A stretch of DNA of 64,000 nt from Macrolepiota albuminosa (taxonomy: Eukaryota; Basidiomycota; Agaricomycetes; Agaricales; Agaricaceae): contig JAMWFC010000046.1 in the NCBI GenBank assembly GCA_027475525.1, positions 1 to 64,000 on the forward strand. Reading direction: 5' to 3'. The position numbers and the translations under genes were made by a program. Numbering within the stretch: the first letter of the stretch is position 1; each line of letters starts with the position of its first letter. Under the pieces are notes generated by a model. It had not been told where the DNA came from. It saw nothing but the letters and a program-made list of their open reading frames with translations, and ran no database searches. Shown piece after piece: positions 10,969-23,332 of this stretch.

Positions 10969-11345
10969 TGTTGAAATCCGTACTATCAGAACCTATAATA
11001 TACAGACTACGTTAGAGTCTGATCCTCAGTCTGAATAGAAGTGACTATTATTCTGTACCTATAATATACAGACTACGTTAGAGTCTGATCTGTGGTACAA
11101 TGAGTATTTGTTTCGCATTAGGACGTATAGTAAAGTTGACTCACCCTCAGTCTGAATAGAAGTGACTGAGGGTGTCGTTGTGTAAGTAGTGTATATGTAT
11201 CTGTATATTCCTTTGTCCATTGACATCATATTCCTTTGTCCATTGACGACAAAGGTGTGTGATATGTGTGAAATAGGTGTGTGATATGTGTGAAATAACA
11301 AGGGGGTCGGCACACTTACGGTGTTCCACGCCCCAGATTGCAACA
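10969..11345 (-). repeat. Copia 5' LTR (377 bp)
   Basis: Right copy of the LTR pair, the 5' LTR relative to the coding strand. I found no difference from 5739-6115. It should carry the element's promoter. The 11-bp stem-loop is at 11142-11174. GACTA follows at 11346-11350. Confidence 0.95.
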
Positions 11346-11350
11346 GACTA

Positions 11351-11843
11351 TGCAATAGATGACTTGGCTAGGATCTCGTGATTCTACTGTCGAGAAACAA
11401 CCATGTACAAAGAACCAGATGATGATGTCACAGCCAAAGGTTGTATGGTTTAGTCACCTGCTGATGAAGGGCATCCCAGCAACAAAAGCACGCAATCCGA
11501 CTGTATCATTGCATCAAACAGCCTTTTTTAACTCCTCGATGACATGGATCACACATCCCTCCATGTAAACTAACACCTTGCGACAAACTGGGATGTTCAT
11601 TCCATACGGCACGGACGTAACCTGCATCACCAATTACATATCATCTTCACCAACCACTCCTTGCAGTTTCCAATCACCCGGTCAAAATTGAGAGATAGTC
11701 GCGGCTGATGCATCAAAGCTCTCCTGGCGTGGAATTTTTTTATCTTGAGGCAGATCCAGACAACCTATGTGCATCACCTCAATTTCTGTAATCATATCTT
11801 CATCATTTAACTGATATGTCACTCCTCAACATTCATTCCAACC
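11351..11843. other. Nothing recognised
   Basis: Unique-looking sequence between the Copia element and the F-box pseudogene. No long frame, repeat or RNA gene was recognised. Confidence 0.4.
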
Positions 11844-13492
11844 CTAATGGATGAATAAACGCACTTTAATCCCTAATAATCGCTCTGCATCAAGAAGGAC
11901 GCTTTTGAAGGGAACATTTGAGTTTGACATATGGTAGGGAAGTCTTGACAGGCTTTTCAAACATTTCGCGTTCGACCACGCTTTCGTCCAGATGTAGATA
12001 GTTCATCTGTGTCCATTGATTTCTTATATAACCTTTGCACCATCCGGGGATTGAAATCCAACACAAATAACATCTGTTCTCTCTCCTCGCCATCCTCCTC
12101 ATCCCCCGAGGACTGTGTTAAATCGACGGCACATCTTTGCCCTGCCGTCGTCGTAATCCACGTCAACGACATGCCAGTCGCCTTGAATATCCGAGTCACC
12201 TTCATACCCCATTGCTCCCATGGGAGAAGAACCGTACGATGCCCAAGTATCGCATCCACAGAATGATCGGGGTTTTCGACCAAAATAACGTTGAAGAGAC
12301 TGCTACGATGCACAAACATTGTGAATGTGTCCTGCCTCAAGGTCGGTGGGCATATGCCACGGAGGCTGAAGATAACGATTGAATCTTCAGGCATCGGATG
12401 GCAGCGTTGCGATGAGTGAGGAGCACCACTTGGTGTAGGGTTAGGTTCCGCGCGGCACAGTGAGGTGAGAAGGCGATGGGTAGGGGAAAGTTTCGGTAAT
12501 CCGAAAGATAAAAACGGCTTTAACGGTGTAAGTGGTTCCTGTCTTATGAGCGGTGTATCTGGAATCAACCAAATATCGAGGGTGTTCATGCGCTTGTTGG
12601 GTAAGCACAGAACTGTCGGAGAAAGGAATATAACTAATGGTAAGTTTGGAAGGGCAGATAAACCGCCTACAGAAGACGTGCATCTCAGTAAGAAGGGTTA
12701 ACAACGATGTACTAACATACCAATTTAAGGGGCCCGTCTTCCACTGATATACCAAGAGCCGATCGCTCAGTAGGACCTGGAAATGCATCATTATGAGCAC
12801 GAGGTGGTCACCGACAATTTCAATAAGGATAGCGGGATGGGACCAATCTAGCGCTTCAACGAATAGCACAGGTGTCTGGGCCAAAGGATGCAAGTTGCCA
12901 GTAGGAAACTGGAGCAGACGTAGTTTGACCATACAGCAGTTTACATGTTGCGCATGTGGAGACCTCGGAAAATCCGTGACTATCATCAAAAACAATCAAA
13001 ATAGAGCGTGGCATACAGAGTGAGAACTGCGATGAGATCATGTTCGTAGATCGCCAGCCCAAAGTCCACCATCTCATGGCCAACTGGTATATTAGACCAC
13101 TTGACCTCGTCACTTGGTTTCTGAGGAAGGCGACAGTAGTACAACGTTCGCCTGTCTACATCACCTAATAGGCATGCCCCGGCCGTGAGATCATAGAGAC
13201 CAGAAGTCTGATGTTGTACCGGAATGGTTTTTCGGAAGTCCATGTCAAGTTTTGACCAGCCTTGTTCAAGAAGTTCAAGTGCGGAGAGGCGCTCGGCAGG
13301 TACATGATCAGTAAACTGATTGATTTCAACAGTTGCGCTGTGAGCTGCAAAGCAAAATTGCAAGGCGGGAGAAGCCGTAACGAGGTCGTCAAAGTGAGGA
13401 TGAGTCAAAGACAGTGATTTAAGATCGGATACACCAACAAAAGCAAAATGCGGTACAGAATTTCCAATGGCAGATCCAAAAACTGTGTCATC
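11844..13492 (-). pseudogene. F-box protein (mushroom expanded family), frameshifted
   Basis: The minus strand encodes an F-box-like start (MTQFLDLPLEILYRIL), then WSKLDMDFRKTIPV, SGLYDLT, a FGLAIYEHDLIAV segment, LLQFPTGNLHPLAQ, IEIVGDHLVL, WKTG, TLDIWLIP, FTMFVHRSSL, a TTAGQR segment and, near the end, LLDAERLLGIK. This is the order seen in the large mushroom F-box family that recruits targets to SCF ubiquitin ligases. Splicing at 12964-13016 (53 bp) fits. The frame is lost in at least three places: after EILYRIL, around the 12667-12720 intron, and twice in the last 120 bases (DELST to LDESVV, then to VLLDAERLL). The simplest reading is a pseudogene; base errors or unseen introns are the alternative. 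Confidence 0.75.
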
Positions 13493-14539
13493 ACGAAGAA
13501 GTGGTACGAGGTGCCGTAAGCTTGTCGGTCCGGCTGTTACTTACAATGAGCAGATGTGATTAGATTAGATGGACTGCTTGGTGACATCACCCATAGATAT
13601 CATGAGCCAATTTCAAGAATTTTGGTATCGCAAGTAATTGCAACTTTGACATTGACCTGACGACTGCATATATATCCCACTTTGTTCAGGTAATCAAAGT
13701 GATAAACTGGATCCACGTGGGAAAAGCTTGTAAATAGACTCCCTCGCAAAACCTGTGACAATCAAGTTCGTTTTTTTTTACCACGCCGCTCTCCACTACT
13801 CGCTCAGAGTACTATAGCGGCTAAAGAACAGGGTGCCCCTGTTTCCCAGGAGCGAACAGCAAGCCAGCAGTTGTCATGAATCGGTCCCGATTGGGACTTA
13901 TTTAGACTTAGGGGGCGGATCATATCCCTTCTCCTTATTCTCATCTTGTCTCTTCGCCTTTTTGTCACCCTTATCCCTATTATCGATTCACTCACCCTAT
14001 TGTTAACTCCTTTACACCCTCCTTTCCCCTCTTTACTGTCTTGTTTATTGCGTCAGATACTCCTAAGATATTGACATATGATTCTTTATTCTACGTATAG
14101 AAGGCCTCATGTATTCGGCAGAAAATCTCAACTTTGCTATCGTCGGTTTTCTGATTTGTTTACAAGCCGAATCTTGACAGCAGTGATCAGGGATTTGTCA
14201 CACATGTTGTTCTAAATTGTTCTAAAAAATTAGTTAGCGTGGGGAAAGTGATTAAGACCTTAAGCCCAGTGTGAACCGCATCTGAGGTTATCAGGTAGTT
14301 TCTGGAAGTAGCTGGAAGTCTATGTCAATTTCTGAACTGTGCCGAAATCCTGTAAAGTTTATATAAATTACATCATTTCATACAGTCTGGCGTCTCGTTC
14401 GTAAATAGTATACATGGTAACGACATCATTCTAAGATACACTAAGTCCATGTGGGTTGTCACACTGTCGCCTATTCACACACTTGCCTATTCACGCACTT
14501 GTTCCTCTTTGCACACTCACTGTTGAGTGCACTGGGCGC
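13493..14539. other. Intergenic, nothing recognised
   Basis: AT-rich sequence with a C/T-rich stretch at 13930-14040. No supportable gene or repeat. Confidence 0.4.
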
Positions 14540-14800
14540 CGCTCTTTTTATCCCGGCGACGACCCCTTCTAGGAGGTTGTTGGTCTCTGGTACGGCACAA
14601 CCGGCGACCTTGAGTCATACGACCCCCAGCAGATCTCTACCCGCAACGGCAGTCTCATCATTATCCTCAACTCCATGTCCACCTCCCAATCAGGCCTCAC
14701 TCAGGGTTCAACTGCTCCCTTTATTCGACTATCGCAGTGGCATGTTACAGAGCAGGAACAAGTTTTGCTTTTCCAGTGATTATGGGGGGCCAGGCAGTGT
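14540..14800 (+). pseudogene. Kre6/Skn1-like beta-glucan synthesis protein fragment
   Basis: The plus strand reads SFYPGDDPF, a TAG stop where the family has Trp, EVVGLWYGTTGDLESYDPQ, then after a frameshift DYRSGMLQS-R-NKFCFSS. This matches the start of the GH16-like domain of Kre6/Skn1, membrane proteins needed for beta-1,6-glucan in the cell wall. In the last motif the family Trp of SWNKF is Arg (TGG to AGG). Nothing after NKFCFSS matches. A 24-base piece of the same motif recurs at 39.3 kb. The plus-strand frame at 14890-15114 just downstream is protein-like but unassigned. Confidence 0.7.
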
Positions 14801-15333
14801 GTGCTTCGACGCATACAATGCTCTTATGCCTGCCCATGTTCCTGCCCTCCCTTTGTATGCGCAGCGCCAACCATCATTAAGCATGATGTATGAGTGGTGG
14901 GCTCTGGCTTGTGAAACGTGCTGTTGAGAAGATGGGTTTGTGTCCTGAATTCTATGTTGACATTGATGTAGCCGGGGAAGGGCAATATTTCAGAGGCGTG
15001 CTCAAATTCCAACTGTCAGATGGTACGACGATAGTTCCAGCGATAGAGTATCGCCCGCTCCTACAATTGTCCCTTGAAGATGCTCCCCTTGGATACAAGG
15101 TCGTGCCCACTTAATCATCAGAAGCAATACTAATTGGATCACCTCATCACGCAGATGAAATTGAAGAATACGCGTGTCCATAAAGGAATCATATGGCTTG
15201 CACGCGAAACAGTAATACTACTGGGAGGTGAAACGCAAGAGCGCAATGAAAACCGTGAAGCAGACTTTTCCAGGGGTCTTCGTGCACGAATGAAGTGAAT
15301 TCTCCACAAAAAACACATTAAACCTCGCTGACC
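14801..15333. other. Unassigned; one short protein-like frame
   Basis: A plus-strand frame about 14890-15114 (74 codons, ending in TAA) has an amino-acid make-up like coding sequence (for example FRGVLKFQLSDGT) but no family that I recognise. The remainder to 15333 shows nothing. Confidence 0.3.
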
Positions 15334-16092
15334 ATGCGCTTGACCAGTATAACTGAGACAGAAGCGGTGGAGAGAAACGATGTTGCAAGTTCTCCTTTAC
15401 ACGGAATTTCGCCCCCTCCCTCTCCGCCCACAATGCAACATGGAAATGATGACGAGGACCTCGAGAATCGACGTCGCCGTATCCCAGTTCCTGATACCCC
15501 GGCGTCAAGACGTTCCACCGCAGCGTCCTCTAACCAAATTAACACAACTACATCTTCATACTTTGCCGATTTCGCTACATCAAGGTCACAAACCCTCGTC
15601 GGCTTGCGACCACCAACAATGTCCCTTTCCCCAACAATTCGCCGGAGGGGGCCAAACCTCTCACCCACACCCAAGCATCTTGACGATAATAGCAAGAATA
15701 TGCGTACGTCGTTGAGCCCTGGAGAAAGATGGTTTGTTGACAATTTCGGAACCCTTGCTTTGAATTTTCTAGGTATGTTGCCTGCGAGACGAGAATTGAG
15801 CCAGAATTCAATAGGAGCATACGGTGCTGATAATAATGCCAATGTATCATTGGGAATAACAGGCAGCAAAGAGAAGCGGATCGAGACGGGTGTTAGCTCA
15901 GACGAGTATGACGATGATATGGTGTTTGACAACGACATGTTTGCAGGCCTAGACGCCATGGAGAAGGCCACGGAACATACCCCAAACACACAGCCAGCTT
16001 CTAAACTGGGGAGCGGATTGTCGGGGATTGGAGTTGGCACCAGGGTAGAGGGAATTGGGCCGGAAGTTATCACGATCGAGGACAGTGACTAA
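15334..16092 (+). CDS. Disordered Ser/Pro-rich protein with SUMO-interaction-like C-terminus
   Basis: An intronless frame of 252 codons from ATG 15334, with no recognised domain. It is rich in Ser, Pro, Arg and Asn, with a short ordered-looking patch (SPGERWFVDNFGTLALNFLGMLP, about residues 129-151) and an acidic tail. It ends in VITIEDSD, which fits a SUMO-interacting motif (hydrophobic core next to acids). The same frame continues after the TAA for 26 more codons to a TGA at 16171-16173 and ends in a second such motif, SVIEVSDSD. So the stop may be a nonsense mutation in an originally longer protein, or both ends may be used. Nuclear or chromatin function is a guess. Confidence 0.6.
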   Translation: MRLTSITETEAVERNDVASSPLHGISPPPSPPTMQHGNDDEDLENRRRRIPVPDTPASRRSTAASSNQINTTTSSYFADFATSRSQTLVGLRPPTMSLSPTIRRRGPNLSPTPKHLDDNSKNMRTSLSPGERWFVDNFGTLALNFLGMLPARRELSQNSIGAYGADNNANVSLGITGSKEKRIETGVSSDEYDDDMVFDNDMFAGLDAMEKATEHTPNTQPASKLGSGLSGIGVGTRVEGIGPEVITIEDSD

Positions 16093-16173
16093 GACAATAA
16101 GGAAAACAATCCTGTTCCAACCAGACATGTAAAGCAGCGATCGAGCGTCATCGAGGTGTCAGATTCTGATTGA

Positions 16174-18238
16174 TATTTTATCTTTTTTGTTGTTCTTGAA
16201 CTATTGCGTATGCTAGGAATTTCTTGTAGTCCATCCAAATTCTTCGAAGTTATTATGTTGTATGATACGGACCCTGAAATGTATACACGGATTGAAGGTC
16301 AACCGTTAAAAACCCACTACTCAACCGTAGCAGAAAGAAGGTTGTTGCGGATGGTGGTTAGATAAGATCGTCAAGAATCAATTATACAGATTGAAAACTG
16401 TTTTATATACAAAAAAGTCTTCCGAAGTACAAAAAATGAAGTCGTTATCCAAGAACAGTGACCTTGACCCACCGCATGCCAGAGCCCGTGCTATACACCC
16501 CGTCAACTCCTTCAGATTCGTCGTGCTCTCTGGCGTCGTCGCTTTTTACACCTTCACCTTTTGAGATGAAAAGGAACAAGGAAGGGGGATGAAGCGGAAG
16601 ACGAGGGAGGGTACCTGAAGGTCTTCCTCTATCCTGGACTAGCTAGCGTCTCTTACCACTTGCCAACGAGGCCATGTCTTTCTCTCGTAATCTGACTTCC
16701 ACCGGAGACGACAGATCATCGATCACCCCTGAGTAGAGCTACAAACGGCCATCTCGCAACACGGCCATCAAACACACGTTCATCTTGATGATTATCGACG
16801 TATTGCTATTGGAGATTCCTTTGCACACGCATGAAACAGCTGTTCAAGTACATATCAAGTCGCCACCGCTTCTTATTTGCGACGTGATTGATATCTGCGT
16901 CTTTATAATCAGGAAGAAAATGCCAAGGAGAAACGCATGGTACATAGCGAAAATGATCGATCACGTACTCGAGTGTAAAACCAATGTTTATTAATTATGT
17001 TCAAAGTTCATCTCAGAATGTTTCTGTATGCTCTAGTTGTAGGTAACACGAGATCATTGCAACCCTGGTCAGATTAATAGGCCTCATCGATATTATCATG
17101 CGTGGTGAATCCTGCTGATCAACCGGACTGTTGTCATAAATGACAGGCTCTTCACCTGCCCAGGGCCACTCTCTACGCCACTAAATGGATGACATTCAGA
17201 TGGAAAGTTCCAGTGAGTGAAAACTGTCGGCGGGTGATAAGAATTCTGATCGTATGTGAGTAACATGTTATTAAAAACGTTGAATGAGATGCTGGTTCTG
17301 AGAAATGCTGAGTTTGGACTTAATGACCACGTGGAGGTTCCGCAAGCACTCTTCACCCAACAAGCGGTTTTTTTTCGCCCCCATCGGCTGGGCGATCCAG
17401 ACCTAGATGTTCTTTGCAAGTGCAAAGAAAATAGTTAAATCATGGGAAGAGATTGCGCGCCGAGCAATGAAGGATGGGAGGAACAGAAAAGACGAGATCC
17501 ATGTACAAATGTACAACTCCAAGGATAGTAGAAAGCTATGTAACCATCACATCTAGGATCAAGCCGACCAGAGTCACGTTTTGAACAATGAGACTGCCGG
17601 CACATGCCGTACTCCAGCGGCCACCAGATACAGGACATAAAAATGTTTATAACCGATGAGCCTGTCGCACACTCAAAGAAATCCTGGAAATATCAAGTTC
17701 TTAATTGTGATTGGTTTAGCCACCAGTCTACATGAAGAGAGCTTCTCTACACAATGTGGGAAACATATGGTTCCAATATGTCCGAGGGAATTTAATTACT
17801 TGAAGGTATCACCTGAATCTGATGACTGCTACCCTTTCACAAATGGGGTATCGAAGAGTGTGGCTGTGAAGGTCCCGAGTCATCAAGGCTATTGTGTTGC
17901 CAATTCGGCGAAGATGGTAGGCTGGAACCCATACCGACAGTAGAAGGAGGCACGCACTGGGGTGCACGAGATTTGACTGTAAACATTTACCCGATATCCA
18001 GTATTGATTCAAGGTTGCAGTTATTTTACCCACAGATCGATTGTCATCAGGTACCCTTGTGCCAACCATAGCCACAAATCGGCAAAACTATGTACACTTT
18101 CTTCCTGGCCATGACGAGTTACTGCGCCTTCTCCTTTGGCCTCCCAATGGCTATAAGAGTGGACGCCACCACCACTTTTCCTTCGTGTCTGATCCGTTTT
18201 TATTACCATCCTTGTAGGCCACCATAAACGCGACCTCG
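16174..18238. other. Intergenic, nothing assigned
   Basis: Several frames of 60-110 codons overlap on both strands around 17096-17943 without family resemblance or conserved splice structure. No repeats were recognised. Confidence 0.4.
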
Positions 18239-20483
18239 ATGTCCCTCGAATCTCCGGATTCTACGGCGTCGAGGGCTACGGCGAAGCCATTGAGGAGAGG
18301 CCGTGCATGTTTGAACTGCAGGTATGTTCCCTTACTTGGCTTAGACAATGATTTAATAAATGTAATTTTCAAAAGGTTTCTCAAGATAGTCAGTTATGTG
18401 CTATCTGGATTTCTATAGTACTGTTAACTTGATTGATTGTAGAAATGTGATGGCGTCAAACCCATATGTGGACTGTGTCGGAAGCACCCAAAGGGCGACC
18501 GATGTGAATATGTCGATGGTTCTGGGCGGTCACGAACAAAGATGCTGGAGGACAAAGTGAGTAGATTGGAGGCACGCCTGGGCGAATTGGAGCACCTCGA
18601 AGAATCGACACCATCCGTAGCTCTTCACAACCCATACATCCGAATTCATGAATCTGTGTCGCAACTACCGCTCTCGCTACCAATAATAGAGGCACGCTCG
18701 ACTGACTCATTGTCTCCTGCGTCTTCGTCTTCAAGTCTTCCCTCGACCCAGCCGCGGAGAAACTTTGGAGCTTTTGAATCCAAGCCGGATTTAGTAGGCT
18801 CTAATGGTTCTTCGTCGTCCCAACATGGACAGGATACGAGTTTGGCACTGCGGTGTGCAGAGGTGCGTAAGCGAGTATGATTATGTCATTCAAAGGCTGA
18901 TGGTCTTTCAAGGAACCCGGATTCCTCACCATAAAGAGCCTGTGAGTTTCTTACTTCTTTGCTTAGTACGACTTCAACATGGTCGCCACAGCCTCGATAG
19001 ATTTTTACCACACTGCCAAGAATTTGGCTTTTTTCTCAATCCTAACAGATTTTGTGAAGCGACTCTTCTTCCTCTTTCTTTTGGTCATCCATGTCGTCCG
19101 GACACCCGCTCTACTTAGTGCCGTGTGGCGTTCATCTCTCACAACCGGAGGCGCTCCTTCAAGAAGAGCAGTCATTTATCTCCCGTGCCTTACAACACGT
19201 CGCTACCGGCGTATTTGGAAGTCACCCAGATGCCATACTTCACACTCTAGAGGCCGAAATACTCTTGTCATACTACTTGCTCCGTATAGGCCGCTTTATT
19301 GAGGCCAAGTGTCACACAGCGATCGCGGTATGCTGATCTTCATAAGATAAGATCTGCCCATCCTATAACACCTTCAGCGGCGCTAGGACTGTCCTCCGAT
19401 GCATCTGTTCCGTTCCTTTTACCCTTACCCCGTGACCACATTGAAGAAGGCGAGCGGATCAATGGATTCTGGGTCGTGGTGGTGCTTCACAAATGTATAA
19501 TGTTAACTCTGGAATCACCTATGAGCGTCTGTGGAACATTGGAAGCACCTGGTGTTCGAATTGATACACCGTGGCCTTTGGATATCCTGACTTATTCAGA
19601 AGTATGTGAGTCTCCAGATTATATATGAATGTCATTGATATTTTTTCAGGGTCTGAGTCCCGACCTTCGCGGAGACAACACCATAGGCGAGTTTCTGTTC
19701 GGCATAGTTGAAGATGGACATGGCTTTACCTGTATGACTGGACTCAAAGTTCAAGCCGCTATCTTATTCCACAAATCTGCCGAGTTGGCAGGTCAATCGA
19801 TGCTGAGTATGACACCGCTCTTTTATACTGCATCCTCAATTAACCAATGATTATCTATCTGGATTATAGACATGCAACCTTATGATTTACCACTGGCATT
19901 TCACTCCATTCGTCGACTCGTTGACAAATTCTGTTCCAATCTTCCGCCATTTACTCACGCGACTGTCCAACCATGGACTCGAACCCTCATTTTCACCCAT
20001 GTTCTTGCCGACGCCGCAGTAATCACACTTCACAATCACTTCTCCTACACTAACCTTTCATCGCAGCAATATCGTCTGGGAGCAGCTCGACGTATCGTCA
20101 CCCTCTATGGGTTTAACGTCATGGAGATTGGTCTCATGAATTCATTCATGGGCGTAAGTTAATTGTTTTTAAATACATATTCGAGTGGTAACCATGTTAC
20201 CATGTTTATCTAAACCCTTTTGGTGCTTGCATGTAATGTTGTTCTAGATGAATTACATCGCATGCGATCATCAGGAGATGTGTGGAACGCTGAGGGGGCT
20301 GAAGAAGATCTCATGAACCTTCTAAGAAGCGGTATGACAGCATTGCGTGCACAATCTGATGAGAGCACCTTTATGAGTATGTTGATTGTTTGTCGTTTGT
20401 CTTCGAACATGGAGATACCGGATGTTTTTTTTCAAATAGGATATCAACTGCGGCAGATTCAAGAGGCTTGTTCTGTGATCTAA
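18239..20483 (+). pseudogene. Zn(II)2Cys6 transcription factor, multiply frameshifted
   Basis: The start is well preserved: exon 18239-18321 (ending RGRACLNC), a 13-nt micro-exon 18376-18388, and an exon from 18443 beginning KCDGVKPICGLCRKH. Together they give the CX2CX6CX6CX2CX8C zinc cluster, followed by a dimerisation helix (MLEDKVSRLEARL). Further on come fungal-specific regulatory-domain pieces: EFGFFLNPNRF, ALLSAV, HLSQPEALL, LLSYYLLRIGRFIEAKCHT, LHKIRSAHP, GERINGFW, ESPMSVCGTLEAPG, an intron near 19604-19650, DAAVITLHNHF, and the end QLRQIQEACSVI. The frame shifts at least three times between 18990 and 19345, with small deletions such as the loss of SLVLSSG-type residues before LHKIR. 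A recently broken regulator that keeps its intron pattern. Confidence 0.8.
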
Positions 20484-21884
20484 AGGTTTACAATTGGTTT
20501 CCGACTTTGATCTCTACACACGCACTCCGTTATGATACCGTTGTACTGCTATCTGGACAAGCCTGCTGAAGGCATATAGATTTTTTTCCGCTTCGACCCG
20601 TCCACTTTGTCTACTTCTTTGCTAACTTACTCTTTCTTACCACTGTTTGTAATTCTACAGACTATGAACTCTTGTTCTGTGCTTCAACTGTGTTACGTTG
20701 TTTGTATTCCGTATTCCGGATACTTGTATCTACTAATAGGATGTACATGGCTGCAGTTTTTTTCCTCATTTTCCCTTGAAGGGTTTAACAAAAATTTAAT
20801 CTTAACTACTCTTCATCCTTCTTGTGTCTTTCCGCAGCCTCAGACAAGCACGGTCATAGATCCACCTTTCCAAAGCGATGACGAATCAGGATCAGGGTTA
20901 CCTCAACATTTTCACTCAGGTTTGAAACACGAACAAGCAAAAAAAAGACATAGCTGGGCCAGCGGCGTCGTAAGCATGAGAGGGACCTGTTTCTTTTCCG
21001 TACCGATGAACATTGAAGACCTGGAGCGTTAGAGGCTGTAACTTAGTCAAGCTGTCCAGTTGATGTCTAAACAACCACCGGTGACATAAATTTGACATAC
21101 CGAGGCGGTGGAATAAATCTTACACACACGTGGCGATGACTTTGAGTGTCATCGACAAGCTCAAGCCGTGCATTCGTTGTCCCCCTACTCCTAAAGGAAA
21201 CTCGCAATCAGATAGGGTATTGATTCAATTATATATTTCAAAGTCGAATTGCTTCCAATTGTTTGCAATGGAGATTACTAATTCAAAGCAGAATGAACAG
21301 TCGTATTCTTTAGACGTGGAGCAAGACCCAGGGATCAATGAGGAAGCTCTGGGTGAATACAAAGTCATTATCACCAGCATTGAGTGATAGTCACGGTGTA
21401 TTTCAAAAGGCTGTGAATAGGTGCGACATCCAGAATGCCGCATGCGGCATCAGGGAGTCTCTATAGAGATATAAGTTCCAACTCAGGCCTGAAAGGATGG
21501 AAAGGGAAAAACATTGCATCGGTGAGGATTTAGTCGTCTAACGAAAGGTAGGCCTGAACTGACAATGAGCCAAGCACTAAAATTGCTCGAAAAGTTCAGT
21601 GGGAGAATTGCGAATTATAGAAGGTTTGAATATGGTTGACTAACCATACGGATCACAATAATGAACTCGAACTTGCAACCGGTCGAAAACGTACAATACA
21701 TAATATACTTCACTGCAAGGAAGTAGTTTTGTAAAAAGAATTACAAAGTTCTCTCACTGGAGTCAGTTGTGACGACAACAGAGTTGTCGGCCGTTGTGCA
21801 GCTGCAAAAGATAGATATGTGTTCAATTATCCAGGAAAATCGTCCAAGATGAGACCAGAATGAAGTATATACATACTTCTTGGC
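20484..21884. other. Intergenic, nothing recognised
   Basis: No gene, repeat or RNA was recognised. Short AT-rich frames only. Confidence 0.4.
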
Positions 21885-22344
21885 CTACTCGACACCCCCG
21901 CGACCGTCGCCACCTTCGCACTCGAATGCCTCTCCATCGTCCGCTCTGCCTCCTGGCTCCACAGGACCTATGCCTGTTCCTATGCCCATGCCCGTCCCAA
22001 CCACAACCCCAGTCCCAGTCACAGCGCCGAGCCCATTACCCACAGCAGCTGCAGCCTCAGCCTCAAGCATAGACGCCAACATCATTGAATACAACTCTTG
22101 CGGCGACTGCATCGGGGACACAAGGTACCCACCTGGCACTGCATAAAACAACTAAAACAACGACGGGTCCGTGGAACGGCATTGTCGGTGAGAGCAGGAT
22201 CGTGTTGAGGAGAATCTGTGCCTGCGCCGATGGGATGTGCAGATGCGGATGTTGAGGCGGGGGTAGAGGTGGGGAGTGTGGGTTTGAAGTCGGCGGCGAA
22301 AAGGTCGCGTATCCGTTTAACGAGACTTGATCACTTTCACACAC
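21885..22344 (-). pseudogene. Possible C-terminal gene scrap, Pro/Ala/Gly-rich
   Basis: Two minus-strand frames overlap: an upstream one with HSPPLPPPQHPH and a downstream one with YAVPGGYLVSPMQSPQELYSMML followed by alanines and a VGTGMG repeat. The switch between frames falls near 22150. It looks like the end of a low-complexity protein with a frameshift, but the plus strand is also open here, so the signal may be compositional. Confidence 0.25.
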
Positions 22345-22868
22345 TAACTAATTTTTTAAAATAAATAAATATATATGGAACTCAGCAACGATAAGATAAT
22401 CAATGAAATGAGTCACGGTCGCTACCGATTGTGACACATCCCAAAACGTGTCTTGCATTCCTTTCCTTTCGTTCTTCCCTGCAAACTTACATTTCCTTCT
22501 TCGCCTTCATTCCAAAGCTTGTGGTGCATTAGTTGAAAGAAAATGGATGACACAAATTCAGTTTTGGACGCTTCCATCCATACTTCCGGTGTAAAGTAGT
22601 AAGTAGCTCATCTCAATATAATCGTGTTCTTTTAGGCTACCTCCTAGTGGTGTTCACTAGCACCAATGCTATTCTATTCCCTTCTGACGGCAAGGAAAAT
22701 ACTCATTGGTATTGAATGCATCTGTAACTTCCGTGTCATTAGGTTGCCAGCCTTCACTTGTGCAACTGATGACGAGGTAAGCCATTTGCTTTCCAAGCGC
22801 ATACAAGATGACTTTACTTAGGAACCTTTCTAAGTCCGATGTCAATGTCTCATTATAGCACATACACA

Positions 22869-23332
22869 GCTGTGCCGCGAATGCCTCATCCAGAGGTTTA
22901 CATGGATTATGTGCGTCAAATGCATCCCCACTAATGGTGTGTCAGGTTGTTATATGACGTTATACTTATGTAGATTGCTGAAGGCCTTGGACATCGTGCA
23001 TGGAAATATCATGTCAGTAGATTAGTCTTGTATTGCGCTTTATATGGACTCTGACTATTCACTAGCTTGTTGAGGCTCTCGACGGCATGAACCGCAAGTT
23101 CACACACCCATATATTTTATTTTATCCAGTTATATCTGGAGATGGAATGCCTTTTCCCATCAACAAGAGCATTTGTGAGATCCAGGCTCACGCTTTCAGG
23201 GAAGAGACTGCATGGCGTGGTAATATTGTCGTTGCAAAATATCACAATAATCCATTTTTGTCCATGAAGAATATTTCTATGGCTGACTTTGCCATTCTTC
23301 GGAATTATCTCATGACCCATGGAGCGCCCTGA
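22869..23332 (+). pseudogene. Conserved-looking unknown gene, 3' part, 1-nt deletion
   Basis: Three exons can be read: one ending at 22936 (PRMPHPEVYMDYVRQMHPH), 22974-23012 (IAEGLGHRAWKYH) and 23066-23332 (VEALDGMNRKF, GDGMPFPINKSICEIQAHAF, DFAILRNYLMTHG). Introns of 37 and 53 bp have GT..AG ends. The last two exons join in frame. The first does not: it meets TAA right after HPH, and adding one T (CAC TTA ATG) would fix both the stop and the phase, so a one-base deletion is likely. I do not recognise the family. Confidence 0.45.

Larger units (their letters stand above)
5739..11345 (-). mobile_element. Complete Ty1/Copia LTR retrotransposon
   Basis: A 5607-bp element with two 377-bp LTRs (TGTTG…CAACA) that look identical base for base, flanked by a perfect 5-bp target duplication GACTA (5734-5738 and 11346-11350). 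One long gag-pol frame lies between them on the minus strand, so the right LTR is the 5' LTR. Next to it (10950-10968, minus) is a primer-binding-like site GGTTATGGGACC, resembling the anticodon region of initiator tRNA-Met used by Copia elements. A purine run GGTGAGGAGGAG abuts the left (3') LTR. Identical LTRs and an intact duplication mean insertion was very recent. The LTRs carry two stem-loops shared with two solo LTRs in this window. Confidence 0.95.
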
